A stretch of 64,000 bases of DNA from Nitrosospira briensis C-128 (GCF_000619905.2 NZ_CP012371.1:992001-1056000), one strand, 5' to 3'; shown: positions 38,752 to 50,000, counted from the first letter of the stretch. The notes: generated from the sequence alone by a model not told the origin. A program made the numbers and translations.

Positions 38752-40016
38752 TACATGAAAATTTTTTGCACGGTGCGAACGCCCGCGATAAATGCGTCCA
38801 CCTCGGCCATCGTATTGTAAAAAGCAAACGAAGCACGCGTCGTCGCCGGTACCTTGAGGCGCAGCATTACCGGCTGCACGCAATGGTGACCGGTCCGTAC
38901 CGCAACCCCTTCCTGATTCAGGAGCGTGCCGATATCATGCGGATGCACGCCCTCGACTTCAAACGACAGTACCGCGGTCTTCGTTGCGGCCGTGCCGATA
39001 ATACGCACGCCCGGCATGCGGCTCATCTGTTCAGTCGCATAGTTGAGAAGATCGAGCTCGTACGCGGCGATTGCATCCAAACCGATCGAGGATAAATAAT
39101 CAACCGCGGTGCCGAGCCCGATCGCAGCCGCGATCGGCGGTGTACCTGCTTCAAATTTGTGCGGTATGGAATTGTAGGTGGTTTTTTCGAAAGTCACCGA
39201 CAAAATCATGTCCCCGCCGCCCTTGAACGGCTGCATACGCTCAAGTAGCTCAGCCTTGCCATAGAGCACGCCTATGCCTGTCGGGCCGCACAGCTTGTGG
39301 CCGGAAAAAGCATAAAAGTCGCAGTCGAGATCTTGCACGTCCACTGTCATGTGCGGCACGGCCTGCGCGCCATCGATCAGCACCGGTACATTGCGCGCAT
39401 GCGCGAACGCAATCATTTCCTTGACGGGATTGACGGTACCCAGTGCATTCGACACATGCAACACACCTACGAATTTGGTTCGCTCGGTAAACAGTTTTTC
39501 GTATTCATCGATGAGGAGCTCCCCGGCATCATTGATGGGCACGACACGGATCTTCGCGCCCTTCTCTTCCGCGAGCATCTGCCAAGGCACGATGTTGGAA
39601 TGATGCTCAAGCGTAGTCAGAATGATTTCGTCACCCGCACCGATGAATTTTCGGCCGTAACCATGCATTACGAGATTGATCGCATCGGTGGTGCCACTGG
39701 TGAAAATGACCTCCCTGTCTTCGCGCGCGTTGATGAAACGTTGCAGCCTGCGGCGCGACCCCTCGTATTCCGCAGTGGCCAATTCGGATAAATAGTGCAC
39801 GCCGCGATTGATATTGGCGTGCTGGGTCGTCTGGTAGCGTACCAAGCGGTCGATTACCGGTTGCGGCATCTGGCTGGACGCCGCATTGTCGAGATAGACC
39901 AGTGGTTTGCCCTCAACCTGGAGCTCGAGGATCGGAAAATCAGCGCGAACGCGGTCAATGTCGAACGTCGAAGCGAATTGCGGCTTTAGAGTGGAATCTA
40001 TGATCTTCATGGTCAA
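38751..40016 (-). CDS. sufS: cysteine desulfurase SufS
   Basis: PLP enzyme releasing sulfur from cysteine for Fe-S assembly. The 421-residue protein has the PLP lysine in FSGHKLCGPTG, the class V pattern TTLEHHSNIVPWQ, DGAQAVPH, and the active-site Cys in RTGHHCVQP of the SufS (group II) type. Start and end overlap neighbours (ATGA with sufD, TAATG with sufU). SufU is its likely activator. Confidence 0.96.
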   Translation of the reverse strand: MTMKIIDSTLKPQFASTFDIDRVRADFPILELQVEGKPLVYLDNAASSQMPQPVIDRLVRYQTTQHANINRGVHYLSELATAEYEGSRRRLQRFINAREDREVIFTSGTTDAINLVMHGYGRKFIGAGDEIILTTLEHHSNIVPWQMLAEEKGAKIRVVPINDAGELLIDEYEKLFTERTKFVGVLHVSNALGTVNPVKEMIAFAHARNVPVLIDGAQAVPHMTVDVQDLDCDFYAFSGHKLCGPTGIGVLYGKAELLERMQPFKGGGDMILSVTFEKTTYNSIPHKFEAGTPPIAAAIGLGTAVDYLSSIGLDAIAAYELDLLNYATEQMSRMPGVRIIGTAATKTAVLSFEVEGVHPHDIGTLLNQEGVAVRTGHHCVQPVMLRLKVPATTRASFAFYNTMAEVDAFIAGVRTVQKIFM

Positions 40017-41329
40017 TCTCGTTGAGTCCGCTCAAGTACCATTTGTTCAAGCCGGTGCTTGAGAGATACAATAGAAATGCGGTCGATAATTTCGGCACCA
40101 TACGCATAAGTCAACAGATTGCGCGCCATTACCTCGGATAGCCCGCGGCTCTTGAGATAAAACAGTTCCTCGCTGGCGAGCTGACCAACAGTTGCGCCGT
40201 GCGCGCATTTTACGTCATCCGCGAAGATTTCAAGCTGTGGCTTGGTGTCGATACGCGCCTTCGCACTCAGCAGCAAGTTGCGGCTCGATTGCGTGGAATC
40301 GGTGCGCTGCGCCCCTGGGCGTACTATTATCTTACCGTTGAACACGGCGTGTGCAGCGCCATCGACGATGCATTTATGCAACTGGCGGCTTGTGCAATTC
40401 GGTACCGCATGATCAATGCAGGAATGGGTATCGGCAAGCTGGCGTTCCGTAATCAAGGCCAGCCCATCAATCGCGCACTCGGCTCCCTCCGCCGCTAGCA
40501 GCACATTTAAATCATATCGTGAAATACGCGCACCAAGCGCAACGCTGATCGATCGATAGCGGCTTGCATGCGCTAACGATACCGCACAGTTTGCGATATG
40601 AAACGCGTGGATGCTGTCACGCTGCACCCGGATGTGATTCACCTCGGCATTATCTCCCAGCGCGATTTCCGCCACCGCATTGGTGACATAGGTGCCTTCA
40701 TGAAGCGTAATATAATCCTCGACCAGCGTGACTGAACTACCCGGTTCGGCAATCAGAAGGCAACGCGGATGACTTGCCGCCTCTGGCTGTGTTGCAATGA
40801 ACAACACATGCACCGGTTCCCCCGCTACCGTATCACGCGGTACCACGACCAGCGCCCCGTCATGGAGAAACGCGGTATTGAGTGCGGTGAACAGGTTATG
40901 CTCAAACCCGGCATGACGTCCGAGATGCGGCTCTATCGCCCTGCCATGCGTGGATATCGCCGTTGAGAGATCCGTGACTACCAAACCAAGCTCTCTGGCC
41001 CTGTTCGGCGACGTGGAAAACTGCGGCATGTACGTGCCATCGACGAACACGAGCCTGACCGCCGCCTCGTCCAGATGGAAACGTTCCACGTCGGCTGCTT
41101 TCACCGTCGATGCACCCCGCAGCGGCTGGAAGGACAACTTGGCAAGCGGTGAAATATCGGTAAAGCGCCACTCTTCGTCGCGAGTCGTCGGCACCTTTAA
41201 TCTACCGGCACAATCAACCGCATTTGCTCTCAACTGATTAAACCATGCGAGAGGGCTGGGCGGCAGTTGTGGCTGGCCCTGAAGCAGGTTTTCGAGATAG
41301 CTGTTGCCGGCAACCATGTTCATGCTCAT
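40013..41329 (-). CDS. sufD: Fe-S cluster assembly protein SufD
   Basis: 438-residue subunit of the SufBCD scaffold complex. The C-terminal beta-helix region and the conserved tail ([23 protein letters not shown], then [14 protein letters not shown]) define the SufB/SufD family; the shorter N-terminal region and lack of SufB-specific cysteines assign it as SufD. Both ends overlap neighbours by four bases (ATGA), within sufBCDS. Confidence 0.94.
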   Translation of the reverse strand: MSMNMVAGNSYLENLLQGQPQLPPSPLAWFNQLRANAVDCAGRLKVPTTRDEEWRFTDISPLAKLSFQPLRGASTVKAADVERFHLDEAAVRLVFVDGTYMPQFSTSPNRARELGLVVTDLSTAISTHGRAIEPHLGRHAGFEHNLFTALNTAFLHDGALVVVPRDTVAGEPVHVLFIATQPEAASHPRCLLIAEPGSSVTLVEDYITLHEGTYVTNAVAEIALGDNAEVNHIRVQRDSIHAFHIANCAVSLAHASRYRSISVALGARISRYDLNVLLAAEGAECAIDGLALITERQLADTHSCIDHAVPNCTSRQLHKCIVDGAAHAVFNGKIIVRPGAQRTDSTQSSRNLLLSAKARIDTKPQLEIFADDVKCAHGATVGQLASEELFYLKSRGLSEVMARNLLTYAYGAEIIDRISIVSLKHRLEQMVLERTQRD

Positions 41330-42114
41330 GCCCCGACCGCAGCACGTTGCTCGGCGCCGACCCAGTCATACCCACGGTTTTCGAGATCGAGCGCAAGCTC
41401 TTTGCCGCCTGTCTTGATGATGCGACCCGACTCCATTACATGCACGTAGTCTGGCACGATGTAATTAAGAAGGCGTTGATAGTGCGTGACCAATATGATC
41501 GCATTATCCTTGTTGGCAAGCTGGTTCACGCCCTTGGTGACAATCCTCAGCGCATCGATGTCGAGTCCGGAGTCGGTTTCGTCGAGAATTGCCAGCCGTG
41601 GCTCGAGCAGCGCCATTTGCAATATCTCGTTCCGCTTTTTCTCACCGCCGGAAAAACCTTCATTGACGCCACGATCGAGAAAATCGGGGTTCATGTCCAG
41701 CAATTTCATTTTTTCACGCACCAGGTCATCAAATTCGAGCGGATCAAGCTCGTCCTTGCCGCGTTGCGCCTGTACTGTATTGTAGGCGAGGCGCAAGAAA
41801 TGGCTATTGGCAACGCCGGGGATCTCGACCGGGTACTGAAAGGCAAGAAATACGCCAGCGCGCGCACGTTCCTCCGGTTTCAGATCAAACAGATCATTTC
41901 CTTCAAACGCTACCGAACCGCCGGTTACCTGGTATGCGTCGTGGCCGGCCAGCACCTTTGCAAGGGTGCTTTTACCCGAGCCGTTTGTTCCCATGATTGC
42001 GTGCACTTCACCGAATCTAACCGTAAGGTCGATACCCTTGAGGATTTCGATACCATTGACAGTCGCCCGCAGCCCACGTATTTCAAGTAACGTTTTGCTA
42101 TCCTGATAAATCAT
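41326..42114 (-). CDS. sufC: Fe-S assembly ATPase SufC
   Basis: 262-residue cytoplasmic ABC-type ATPase that drives the SufBCD complex. Walker A is [13 protein letters not shown], the signature [13 protein letters not shown] and Walker [15 protein letters not shown], where the Thr after DE is typical of SufC. No membrane domain is encoded, as expected. Four-base overlaps on both sides keep stoichiometric translation with SufB and SufD. Confidence 0.97.
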   Translation of the reverse strand: MIYQDSKTLLEIRGLRATVNGIEILKGIDLTVRFGEVHAIMGTNGSGKSTLAKVLAGHDAYQVTGGSVAFEGNDLFDLKPEERARAGVFLAFQYPVEIPGVANSHFLRLAYNTVQAQRGKDELDPLEFDDLVREKMKLLDMNPDFLDRGVNEGFSGGEKKRNEILQMALLEPRLAILDETDSGLDIDALRIVTKGVNQLANKDNAIILVTHYQRLLNYIVPDYVHVMESGRIIKTGGKELALDLENRGYDWVGAEQRAAVGA

Positions 42115-43547
42115 CCGACGCTCCCTTCGAGCTTGAACCCGAGCAGCTTGGTCGCTTCGACCGCAAACTCCATCGGCAACTGTTGAAAAACATCCTTGCA
42201 GAATCCATTAATGATCATCGATACCGCTTCCTCGCTGCCGATGCCACGCTGGGCAAAGTAAAATAGTTGGTCTTCACCGATCTTTGATGTTGATGCTTCA
42301 TGCTCGACTTTGGCTTCCTGGTTGCGAACCTGTATATAAGGAAAGGTATGGGCTCCGCATTTGTCGCCGATCAGCATTGAATCGCACTGCGAATAATTGC
42401 GCGCCCCAGTGGCGGTAGGCGCGATTCTGACCAATCCGCGATAACTGTTATTGGAATGGCCGGCGGAGATACCCTTGCTGACTATGGTGCTACGCGTATT
42501 CTTTCCAATGTGAACCATTTTGGTGCCGGTGTCTGCCTGCTGATAGTTATTGGTCACAGCCACCGAGTAAAATTCTCCTACCGAGTTTTCGCCCTGAAGA
42601 ATACAGGAAGGATACTTCCAGGTAATAGCCGAGCCGGTTTCAACCTGGGTCCACGAAATGCGCGAATTAACGCCCTTGGCCAAGCCACGCTTGGTAACGA
42701 AATTATAAATGCCACCCATGCCGTTTTCATCGCCCGCATACCAGTTTTGCACCGTGGAGTACTTGATGTCGGCGTTGTCCATCGCGACCAGCTCAACCAC
42801 TGCGGCATGTAATTGGTTAGTATCGAATTTGGGCGCGGTACAACCCTCGAGATAGGAGACCGACGAACCCTCCGCGCCGATAATCAGAGTGCGCTCGAAC
42901 TGTCCCGATTCCTCCGTATTGATTCGGAAGTACGTAGCCAGGTCCATGGGGCATTTTACGCCTTTGGGAATAAAGCAGAATGTCCCATCCGTGAAAACGG
43001 CCGAGTTGAGCGCCGCGTAGTAATTGTCGCCTACCGGTACCACCGTGCCAAGATACTGCCTCACCAGGTCGGGATGCTCATGAACGGCTTCCGAGATCGA
43101 GCAGAAAATTATGCCCACCTCGGCAAGCTTCTGCTTGTAGGTCGTCGCAACTGACACGCTGTCGAAAATCACGTCCACCGCTACGCCGGCGAGCGCTGCC
43201 CGCTCGTGCATCGGCACCCCGAGCTTCTCGAAAGTGCGCAACAATTCGGGATCGACCTCGTCCATGCTGTTCAGCTTCTTTTTCTGCTTCGGCGCCGCGT
43301 AGTAGCTGATTGACTGAAAATCAATCTTCGGATACTTGACATTAGGCCACCGTGGCTCTTCCATCTTGAGCCATTGCTCATATGCCTTCAGCCGAAACTC
43401 AAGCAGCCATTCGGGCTCCTCTTTCTTTGACGAAATAAGGCGGATGATGTCTTCGTTAAGTCCTTTTGGTGCGATATCGGACTCGATTTCGGTAACAAAG
43501 CCGTGCTTATAAGGCTGATTGACCAGTTTTTGTAATACTGCACTCAT
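42111..43547 (-). CDS. sufB: Fe-S cluster assembly protein SufB
   Basis: 478-residue scaffold subunit on which the nascent cluster forms. Family landmarks are the N-terminal [18 protein letters not shown], the LEGCTAPKF segment with a conserved Cys, [19 protein letters not shown], and the C-terminal [19 protein letters not shown] with the functional Cys. It heads the overlapping sufBCDS block, about 100 bp downstream of sufA. Confidence 0.97.
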   Translation of the reverse strand: MSAVLQKLVNQPYKHGFVTEIESDIAPKGLNEDIIRLISSKKEEPEWLLEFRLKAYEQWLKMEEPRWPNVKYPKIDFQSISYYAAPKQKKKLNSMDEVDPELLRTFEKLGVPMHERAALAGVAVDVIFDSVSVATTYKQKLAEVGIIFCSISEAVHEHPDLVRQYLGTVVPVGDNYYAALNSAVFTDGTFCFIPKGVKCPMDLATYFRINTEESGQFERTLIIGAEGSSVSYLEGCTAPKFDTNQLHAAVVELVAMDNADIKYSTVQNWYAGDENGMGGIYNFVTKRGLAKGVNSRISWTQVETGSAITWKYPSCILQGENSVGEFYSVAVTNNYQQADTGTKMVHIGKNTRSTIVSKGISAGHSNNSYRGLVRIAPTATGARNYSQCDSMLIGDKCGAHTFPYIQVRNQEAKVEHEASTSKIGEDQLFYFAQRGIGSEEAVSMIINGFCKDVFQQLPMEFAVEATKLLGFKLEGSVG

Positions 43548-43643
43548 GTCGATTGCTCCAATGTCGTTTGCCTCGATGATACATCGAGGCTCCTGCCGCT
43601 CCGTATACGGCTCTTTTTTTTACTTCCGAGATCTTTGACACAA

Positions 43644-43985
43644 TTAAACTTTGGCTGGTTCTTTTAAACTGAAGCTTTCACCGCAGCCGCATGTATTGTC
43701 GACGTTGGGATTTTCAAATTTGAACGAATCATTGAGCCCTTCCCTGACAAAATCCACGCGGGAACCATCAAGGAAGGGCAGGCTGTCGGCATCAACCACT
43801 ACGTGAGCGTTATAAGACTCGAACATTTGATCGCCAACAAGAATTTCGTCAGCATAGTCGAACGTATAAGCGAACCCGGAGCAGCCCACCTTTTTCAAAC
43901 CGATGCGCAGCGCCAATCCCTTGCCGCGCTTTGCGAGCTGCTTCCGGATCTGTTTTGCCGCGTTTTCGGTTAATGTGACTGCCAT
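43644..43985 (-). CDS. sufA: A-type Fe-S carrier (SufA/IscA)
   Basis: 113-residue HesB-fold carrier. C35, C99 and C101 (KKVGCSGFAY and TCGCGESF) match the three cluster-binding cysteines of IscA/SufA exactly. The ATG at 43985 (MAVTLTENAA) has TGGAGA six bases upstream; a TTG four codons earlier is disfavoured because it lies inside that Shine-Dalgarno. It lies between iscR and sufB. Confidence 0.94.
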   Translation of the reverse strand: MAVTLTENAAKQIRKQLAKRGKGLALRIGLKKVGCSGFAYTFDYADEILVGDQMFESYNAHVVVDADSLPFLDGSRVDFVREGLNDSFKFENPNVDNTCGCGESFSLKEPAKV

Positions 43986-44050
43986 GCTATTCTCCAATTA
44001 CCATTCGCAAAATAGAGTGACCAGAACAAAGGTGGATTCCGCAATCGGTA

Positions 44051-44572
44051 TCACGCCGAAAATGCGGCATGTCCAAGCTCAGGCACAACCTTTTCCGACG
44101 GAATCACGTTTCGCATATCGAGTATTTGCATAACGCCACTCTCTCTCGCCTTGTGCGCATCACTTCTTGCTTTCTGGTCATCAACCAATTGCTTCAATGT
44201 CACCGCGCCAAGGTGATCGAAAATAAGCTCATTGAGCTTCACCCATAAGTCGTGAGTCATGCACTTTTTATCGTTGTGACAATTTTCCTTTCCGTTGCAT
44301 TGCGTCGAGTCGATCGGCTCGTCGACAGCAAGGATAATCTCCGCTATCGACACATGTGCCGTATCCTTCGCCAGGCAATAACCGCCTCCGGGCCCTCGCA
44401 CACTGTCGACAAGCCTGCGCTGGCGCAGTTTGGCAAACAATTGCTCAAGATAGGATAGCGATATTTGCTGACGCTGACTAATTTCGGCGAGCGTCACGGG
44501 GTGAGTGCTATGTTGCATTGCAAGATCCAAGAGTGCTGTTACCGCAAACCGTCCTTTGGTTGTTAGCCGCAT
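44051..44572 (-). CDS. iscR: Fe-S cluster regulator IscR
   Basis: 173-residue Rrf2-family repressor/activator. The N-terminal winged helix (MRLTTKGRFAVTALLDLA) is followed by the [2Fe-2S] ligands C92, C98 and C104 and H107, at the same positions as in E. coli IscR. The ATG at 44572 has AGAGGAG upstream; a TTG ten codons earlier is not needed. It is the first gene of the suf cluster, and two IscR type-1-like operators lie just upstream, so negative autoregulation by the holo-protein is expected. Confidence 0.95.
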   Translation of the reverse strand: MRLTTKGRFAVTALLDLAMQHSTHPVTLAEISQRQQISLSYLEQLFAKLRQRRLVDSVRGPGGGYCLAKDTAHVSIAEIILAVDEPIDSTQCNGKENCHNDKKCMTHDLWVKLNELIFDHLGAVTLKQLVDDQKARSDAHKARESGVMQILDMRNVIPSEKVVPELGHAAFSA

Positions 44573-44644
44573 GATAAACTCCTCTTTACTCTTGTGATTC
44601 AATCAAATAGGGATATTGATCATAAACCGGTTCAGTCATCGCCA

Positions 44645-44697
44645 ATACATGACTGATTTAGTCAACTATAAGATACCTGATCGATTTAGTCAACTAT
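44645..44697 (-). promoter_or_regulatory. iscR/suf promoter with two tandem IscR type-1-like sites
   Basis: Site 1 (44669-44645, read on minus) is ATAGTTGACTAAATCAG followed by TCATGTAT and fits the type-1 IscR consensus with one mismatch. Site 2 (44697-44673) is ATAGTTGACTAAATCGA followed by TCAGGTAT, with about two more mismatches. The TTGACT of site 2 (44693-44688) and TATAGT (44670-44665) are 17 bp apart and form a good sigma-70 promoter, whose -10 touches site 1. Confidence 0.75.
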
Positions 44698-44827
44698 AAC
44701 AAAACATCTCCTGCAGAAGGGTCAATATCTGCCGCAAGAATACCGAGGGGGATGTAAATGAGGTTTTCTGGCAGGCCCCCTTCAGGAACACCGGATGCAC
44801 GCAGCGCGCCAATTACAGCTTGCCTTA

Positions 44828-44899
44828 ACCTGAATCCGGCAGTTGTAGCGAGCTCACCAGGAAGATGAAGCTCACGATTACGATCAACCGGATTCAAGG
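44828..44899. repeat. degenerate relative of the MITE ends
   Basis: Starts ACCTGAATCCGGCAGTTG after TTA (44825-44827), nearly the terminal repeat of the MITEs, followed by a GAGCTCACC/GAAGCTCAC stretch. A poor inverted copy CAACCGGATTCAAGG follows at 44885. No matching TTA is seen at the right side. Probably a decayed copy. Confidence 0.4.
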
Positions 44900-44984
44900 A
44901 AACGGATTCAAGGTTCAGGAATGATTCTGGTAAAAGAAGACCGAAGATCTGATACAGGTGGGAAAAGTTGACTCGGGAATCCAC

Positions 44985-45629
44985 CTAACTGGAGGGTTGC
45001 ATCAGGATACTCTTGCGGCGACGGAGGCTCATATGTGCTTTTACCAACTCGATCGCCTGATGTCGAAACTGATTGCCATCCGTATCTTTTACCCACATAT
45101 GCAACAGGCCGATAAAGAATAGATGCGTATCCATCGCCAACTGAGCAGGGTCGCGCAATGGATGCAGTTGCTCCTGAGCTTCCGCCCGCTCGTAAATCAG
45201 CCGTAATTTTTCCTCGATGCTGGAACAATTACATAGAATCTGTTGCAAAACAGTAGCGAACTCGTCTACATATTCGCACTTGATCATCAGGATCCCGTAA
45301 ACCTGGCGCGTTTCAGCGCTGTCAACCAATGATTGAATGGTTCCGCATAAAAAATTTTCTATACAAGTAAGCGCATCTTCACAACCTTCGATCAGCAAAG
45401 TATCGTCCATGCGATCGATCAATGGCAGCAGTACTTGCTCACGCATTGCCTGAAACAAATCGACTTTATTACTGAAGTGCCAATAAATCGCACCCCGCGT
45501 AACCCCGGCCTGGACGGCGATATGCTCCATCGTTGTGCGGCTGACACCACGCGTCAAAAATACCTGGCGCGCCGCCTCGATCAGGCGTTGCCGGGTCAGT
45601 TCCGAATTTTCCTTTGTTTTCCGGGCCAT
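44985..45629 (-). CDS. TetR family efflux repressor (AcrR-like)
   Basis: 214-residue repressor. The N-terminal TetR helix-turn-helix is VFLTRGVSRTTMEHIAVQAGVTRGAIYWHF, close to AcrR, TtgR and MexR2-type pump repressors; the C-terminal ligand domain is variable. It is divergent from the RND operon with 128 bp between starts, and an AcrR-type palindrome lies there. It should repress the pump and be released by hydrophobic drugs; the ligand is unknown. Confidence 0.92.
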   Translation of the reverse strand: MARKTKENSELTRQRLIEAARQVFLTRGVSRTTMEHIAVQAGVTRGAIYWHFSNKVDLFQAMREQVLLPLIDRMDDTLLIEGCEDALTCIENFLCGTIQSLVDSAETRQVYGILMIKCEYVDEFATVLQQILCNCSSIEEKLRLIYERAEAQEQLHPLRDPAQLAMDTHLFFIGLLHMWVKDTDGNQFRHQAIELVKAHMSLRRRKSILMQPSS

Positions 45630-45684
45630 GGCTCCAGTTTCTTTTCAGTCATTAATTTATTTACATTGCCGTTCTTCTTTTGTA

Positions 45685-45715
45685 TATAATTTACATACAT
45701 ACACGAATGTATGCA
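45685..45715 (+). promoter_or_regulatory. RND promoter -10 and AcrR-type operator
   Basis: A TATAAT (45685-45690) is followed directly by the 24-bp imperfect palindrome TACATACAT-ACACGA-ATGTATGCA (45692-45715). It closely resembles the operator of E. coli acrAB. A possible -35 TTTACA at 45660 has a long 19-bp spacer. The position suits repression of both divergent units by the TetR protein. Confidence 0.7.
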
Positions 45716-45769
45716 AGATGTTTCTTTTTTTCTTTTTGACTGTTTTCGTTTACCGCCATGGGGTTAAAG

Positions 45770-47026
45770 ATGCCAGCTGCCAGATATTATAAAAATGATA
45801 AAAACAGACTTGGCAATCTGATGGCGACTTTGCATTCGAAAGCCACCATCGCACTTGTCATTGGCATTGCCATGAACATTGCATTGGCCGCCTGTGGCAA
45901 AAATGACCAGGCAGCCAATCAACCACCCGCTGGAATGGCGCTGCCGGTAAGCGTGATCGAAGTACAACCCACCAGCGTGCCGATCAGTGCCGAAGCGGTC
46001 GCACAAACCGAAGGCGCCAAGGAAGTCGAGATACGGCCTCGCGTCGGCGGTATTTTGCTCAAACGCCTGTACGAAGAGGGGGCGGCGGTAAAACTGGGTC
46101 AACCCATGTTTCTGATCGATCCTGTACCCTATATAAACGCCCTGGCGCAAGCAAAAGCGCAACTTGCTGAACAGAAAGCCCGCATTGCTCAGACAGAGCG
46201 CGAAGAAAAGCGCTTGCACGATCTTCTTGGAATGCAGGCCGTCAGCCAGCGCGAGTACGATAATGCCGTCTCCGATAACGCAATCGCAAACGCCTCCCTG
46301 GAGCAGGCGGAAGTTCGCGTGCGCGACGCCGAGCTGAATCTCTCTTATACCTCCGTGCCGGCCCCGGTGACCGGAGTATCCGGCCGCTTCCAATTTTCCG
46401 AGGGGACGCTGGTTGAGGCCAATACCAGTCTTCTGACGACGATAGTCCAATTATCACCCATCTGGGTACGCTTCAGTTTATCGGATAACGAACTGGCGCA
46501 GATCGGCGGTCCGCTGCATGAACAAAACGTGCAGCAGGTAACCTTGATACTGCCGGATGGCTCGGAATACGGTAAAAAGGGCAAACTGAATTTTGCAGCT
46601 AGTGAAATCGATCCGATGCTGGGTACACAGCAATTGCGCGCAACGTTCGAAAATGTGGATCAGCGGCTTTTGCCGGGGCAGTTTGTGCGTGCGCGCGTAA
46701 CCACAGGCGAACGTGATGGCGTTTTTCTTGTACCCCAGGTTGCGGTGCAGACGTCCGATCTGGGAAATATCGTGTATATCGTCAATGACAAAAATGAAGC
46801 CACCGTACAACCGGTAGTAACCGGCCATTGGTTGGGCAAGGAGTGGGTCATCCTGGGCGGTCTCAAAGCGGGTGATAAAGTCATAGTCGACAATATCATC
46901 AAGCTTCGCCCCGGGGCCGCTGTGGCGCCTAACCCGCTTCGTTCAGAGACACCCGTGGCGACCCATGCTCCGGGATCACCGCCTGCTGAGACTCCTGCTC
47001 GGCCCGACCCAGAGAAACAGACTTAG
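45770..47026 (+). CDS. RND efflux adaptor (membrane fusion lipoprotein), AcrA/MexA type
   Basis: Periplasmic adaptor linking pump and outer-membrane channel. A lipobox IALAAC follows a hydrophobic segment, so it is a lipoprotein. Then come a lipoyl half (VEIRPRVGGILLKRLYEEGA), a coiled-coil hairpin of about 70 residues, the second lipoyl half (SYTSVPAPVTGVSGRF) and a beta-barrel. Start candidates are 45758, 45770 (best Shine-Dalgarno, GGGG) and 45821 (most typical signal peptide). It is the first gene of a three-gene tripartite pump operon. Confidence 0.93.
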   Translation: MPAARYYKNDKNRLGNLMATLHSKATIALVIGIAMNIALAACGKNDQAANQPPAGMALPVSVIEVQPTSVPISAEAVAQTEGAKEVEIRPRVGGILLKRLYEEGAAVKLGQPMFLIDPVPYINALAQAKAQLAEQKARIAQTEREEKRLHDLLGMQAVSQREYDNAVSDNAIANASLEQAEVRVRDAELNLSYTSVPAPVTGVSGRFQFSEGTLVEANTSLLTTIVQLSPIWVRFSLSDNELAQIGGPLHEQNVQQVTLILPDGSEYGKKGKLNFAASEIDPMLGTQQLRATFENVDQRLLPGQFVRARVTTGERDGVFLVPQVAVQTSDLGNIVYIVNDKNEATVQPVVTGHWLGKEWVILGGLKAGDKVIVDNIIKLRPGAAVAPNPLRSETPVATHAPGSPPAETPARPDPEKQT

Positions 47027-47038
47027 GCGGAAATCATC

Positions 47039-50000
47039 ATGACAAGATTCTTCATCACGCGACCTATTTTTGCGTCCGTAGTATCCATTATCATCGTGCT
47101 TGCCGGGTTAGCAGCCGCGATGCAATTGCCTATCGCACAGTATCCGCAAATTGCGCCGCCGACCGTGCTGATCACGGCGACCTTCCCAGGCGCCAGTGCC
47201 GATACCTTGGCTAAAACGGTCGCGGCGCCGATTGAAGAGCAGTTGAGCGGTGTCGAGAATCTATTGTATTTCAACTCCAGCGCCGATTCGAGCGGTACGC
47301 TGACAATAACCGTGACCTTTGAAGTCGGCACGGATGTCGATCAGGCAACTTTCAATGTAAGCAACCAGGTAAATATTGCTCTGCCGCGCTTACCGGAGGA
47401 AGTCCGCCGCACCGGTCTGATAATACAAAAGCGTTCCAACGATATTCTTCTGGTTTTTATGCTCGTCTCCAAGGAGAAGGGCAAGTTTGACCCGTTGTAC
47501 CTGAGCAATTATGCGACGCTTAACGTGCTGGACGAGCTAAAGCGCACCAAGGGGGTTGGCGACGCGATAGTTTTCGGGGGACAGGATTATTCCATGCGTA
47601 TCTGGCTGCGCCCTGACCGCATGGCTCAATTAGGCGTTACTACCACGGATATTGCCGCAGCCATTCGATCTCAAAATGCGCAATATGCTGCCGGCAAGAT
47701 AGGACAGGAACCTGCACCTGCGGATCAGCAGCTGATTTATACCGTTAACGCCAAAGGCCGCCTGCTGGAACCTGAGCAATTCGGTAATATTATCCTGCGC
47801 GCCGATGGGCCGCGCGGTGCGCTTTATCTCAAGGATGTCGCCCGTATCGAACTGGGCGCGCAAAGCTACGATGTGCGCACCGCGCTCAACGGTCAACCCG
47901 GCGCGTGCATCCCCATCTTCTTGCAGCCCGGTGCAAATGCGCTGGAGACGAAAGAAGCCCTCGTCGCCAAGATGGAGGAATTGAAGACTCATTTCCCTGA
48001 TGGAATGGACTATGTAGTGCCTTACGATACCAGCCTGTTCGTTACCGCCTCGATCTGGGAAGTCGTTAAAACGCTGGGCGAAGCGATGGTACTGGTGATA
48101 CTGGTTGTGTACCTTTTCCTGCAAAGCTGGCGCGCCACGCTCATTCCCCTTGTCGCGGTACCGATCTCTCTCATTGGCTCGTTTGCGGGATTATGGTTGT
48201 TCGGCTTCTCGATCAACACGCTTACGCTGTTTGCGATGGTGCTGTCTATCGGCATTGTGGTGGACGATGCGATAGTCGTGCTGGAAAATATCGAGCGCTT
48301 GATGGACGAGGAACAATTATCACCGATGAAAGCTGCCATCAAATCCATGGAGCAGGTTTCACGGGCCGTTGTAGCCATTGTATTGGTGCTGTGTGCAGTG
48401 TTTGTGCCTGTAGCCTTCATGGGCGGCATCGCCGGTGAGCTATATCGCCAGTTTGCCGTGACGGTTGCCGTCGCCGTGGTAATTTCCGGCATAGTAGCGC
48501 TGACGCTCACGCCTGCGTTGTGTGCCATCATCCTGAAAACCACTCATGGCGAATCTGCGTTCTTCCGGAAATTCAACAGCGGATTCAAGGGCCTGACTAA
48601 TTTCTATACGCATACGGTCAACCTGACATTACATCATCCCATTATTGGCGCGCTCGTATTCGCAGGGATCGTCGGCGTGGCAATTTATCTGGGCAAAACG
48701 GTTCCTGAAAGCTTCGTGCCACCTGAAGACCAGGGGTATGTGGTGGCCGCAACGATTCTGCCTGATGGTGCAACGCTGTCTCGAACAACCAGGACGGCTG
48801 AAGCTGTGCGCGCTGCCATTGCGGAAGACCCGGCAGTTTCCCACCAGTTTGTGGTTAATGGTTACGATCTTATCGGCGGCGGAAATAAGACAAGCTCCGC
48901 AACCATGTTCGTGACATTCAAAGACTGGTCCGAACGGACTGCCACTGCGGAGGATATTGTCAACAAACTGTTCGGTATCGGCATGCAGCAACCTGATGGC
49001 ATCGCGATAGCATTTAATCCCCCCGCCATCCGTGGACTGGGAACCGCGGGGGGGTTTGAAGTGTATGTGCAAGCCCGCGGCGGATCGGACCCCGTACGAT
49101 TGTCAGGTGTCGTGAGCAACCTCATCGACGCATTGAACCAGGAACCGCGCCTCGCCGGCATCAATACTTTCTTTCGTCCTACAGTACCGCAATTTTTCAT
49201 TGAAGTGGATGAGGCCAAGGCGATTTCGCAGGGAGTATCGATCGCCGACCTGTATGCCACCTTGCAAAGCACCATGGGTTCGCTCTATATCAACGATTTT
49301 AACAAGTCCGGCCGTACCTACCGGGTGCAACTGCAGGCGGAACCTCAATACCGTATGAAGCCGGAAGATCTCGGCAGGGTGTACGTGCGTTCCGAATCCG
49401 GCGCGATGGTGCCCATGTCAGCGCTGAGCACGATAAAAAGCATCGTCGGTGCGGAACAACTGGAACGCTATAATGGGCTTCTTGCCGCAAAAATCATGGG
49501 AAGTGGCGCACCCGGCGTAAGCTCGGGTGACGCCATTAAACTCGTGGAAGAGATCGCGGCAAAAAACCTGCCGGATAATTATCAGATTAGCTGGACGGCA
49601 CAGGCCTTCCAGGAGAAACGTACCGGTTCCGCAGCAACTCTCGCTTTCAGTTTTGCCATTATTATGGTATTTCTGATTCTGGCTGCGCAATTCGAAACCT
49701 GGGGATTGCCGCTGGCCGTTATCATGGCCGTGCCTTTTGCGCTGACGGGTACGCTTCTGGCAGTGCTGGTACGCGGGATGCCAAACGATATTTACTTCCA
49801 GGTGGGCTTGATTACACTGATAGGCTTGGCGGCAAAAAATGCAATCCTGATCGTGGAATTCGCCAGTCAGAAAATGAGGGAAGGCATGCCCGTTGCAGAA
49901 GCCGCAGTTGAAGCTGCGCGTTTGCGTTTCCGTCCCATCGTCATGACTTCCATGGCTTTCGTGCTGGGGATCGTACCGCTGGTCATCGCGACCGGGGCCG

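Noticed and set aside
38752-38883. 44-residue N-terminal extension of SufU
   Set aside because: It overlaps the 3' end of sufS, lacks similarity to SufU N-termini, and the ATG at 38751 gives the normal start.
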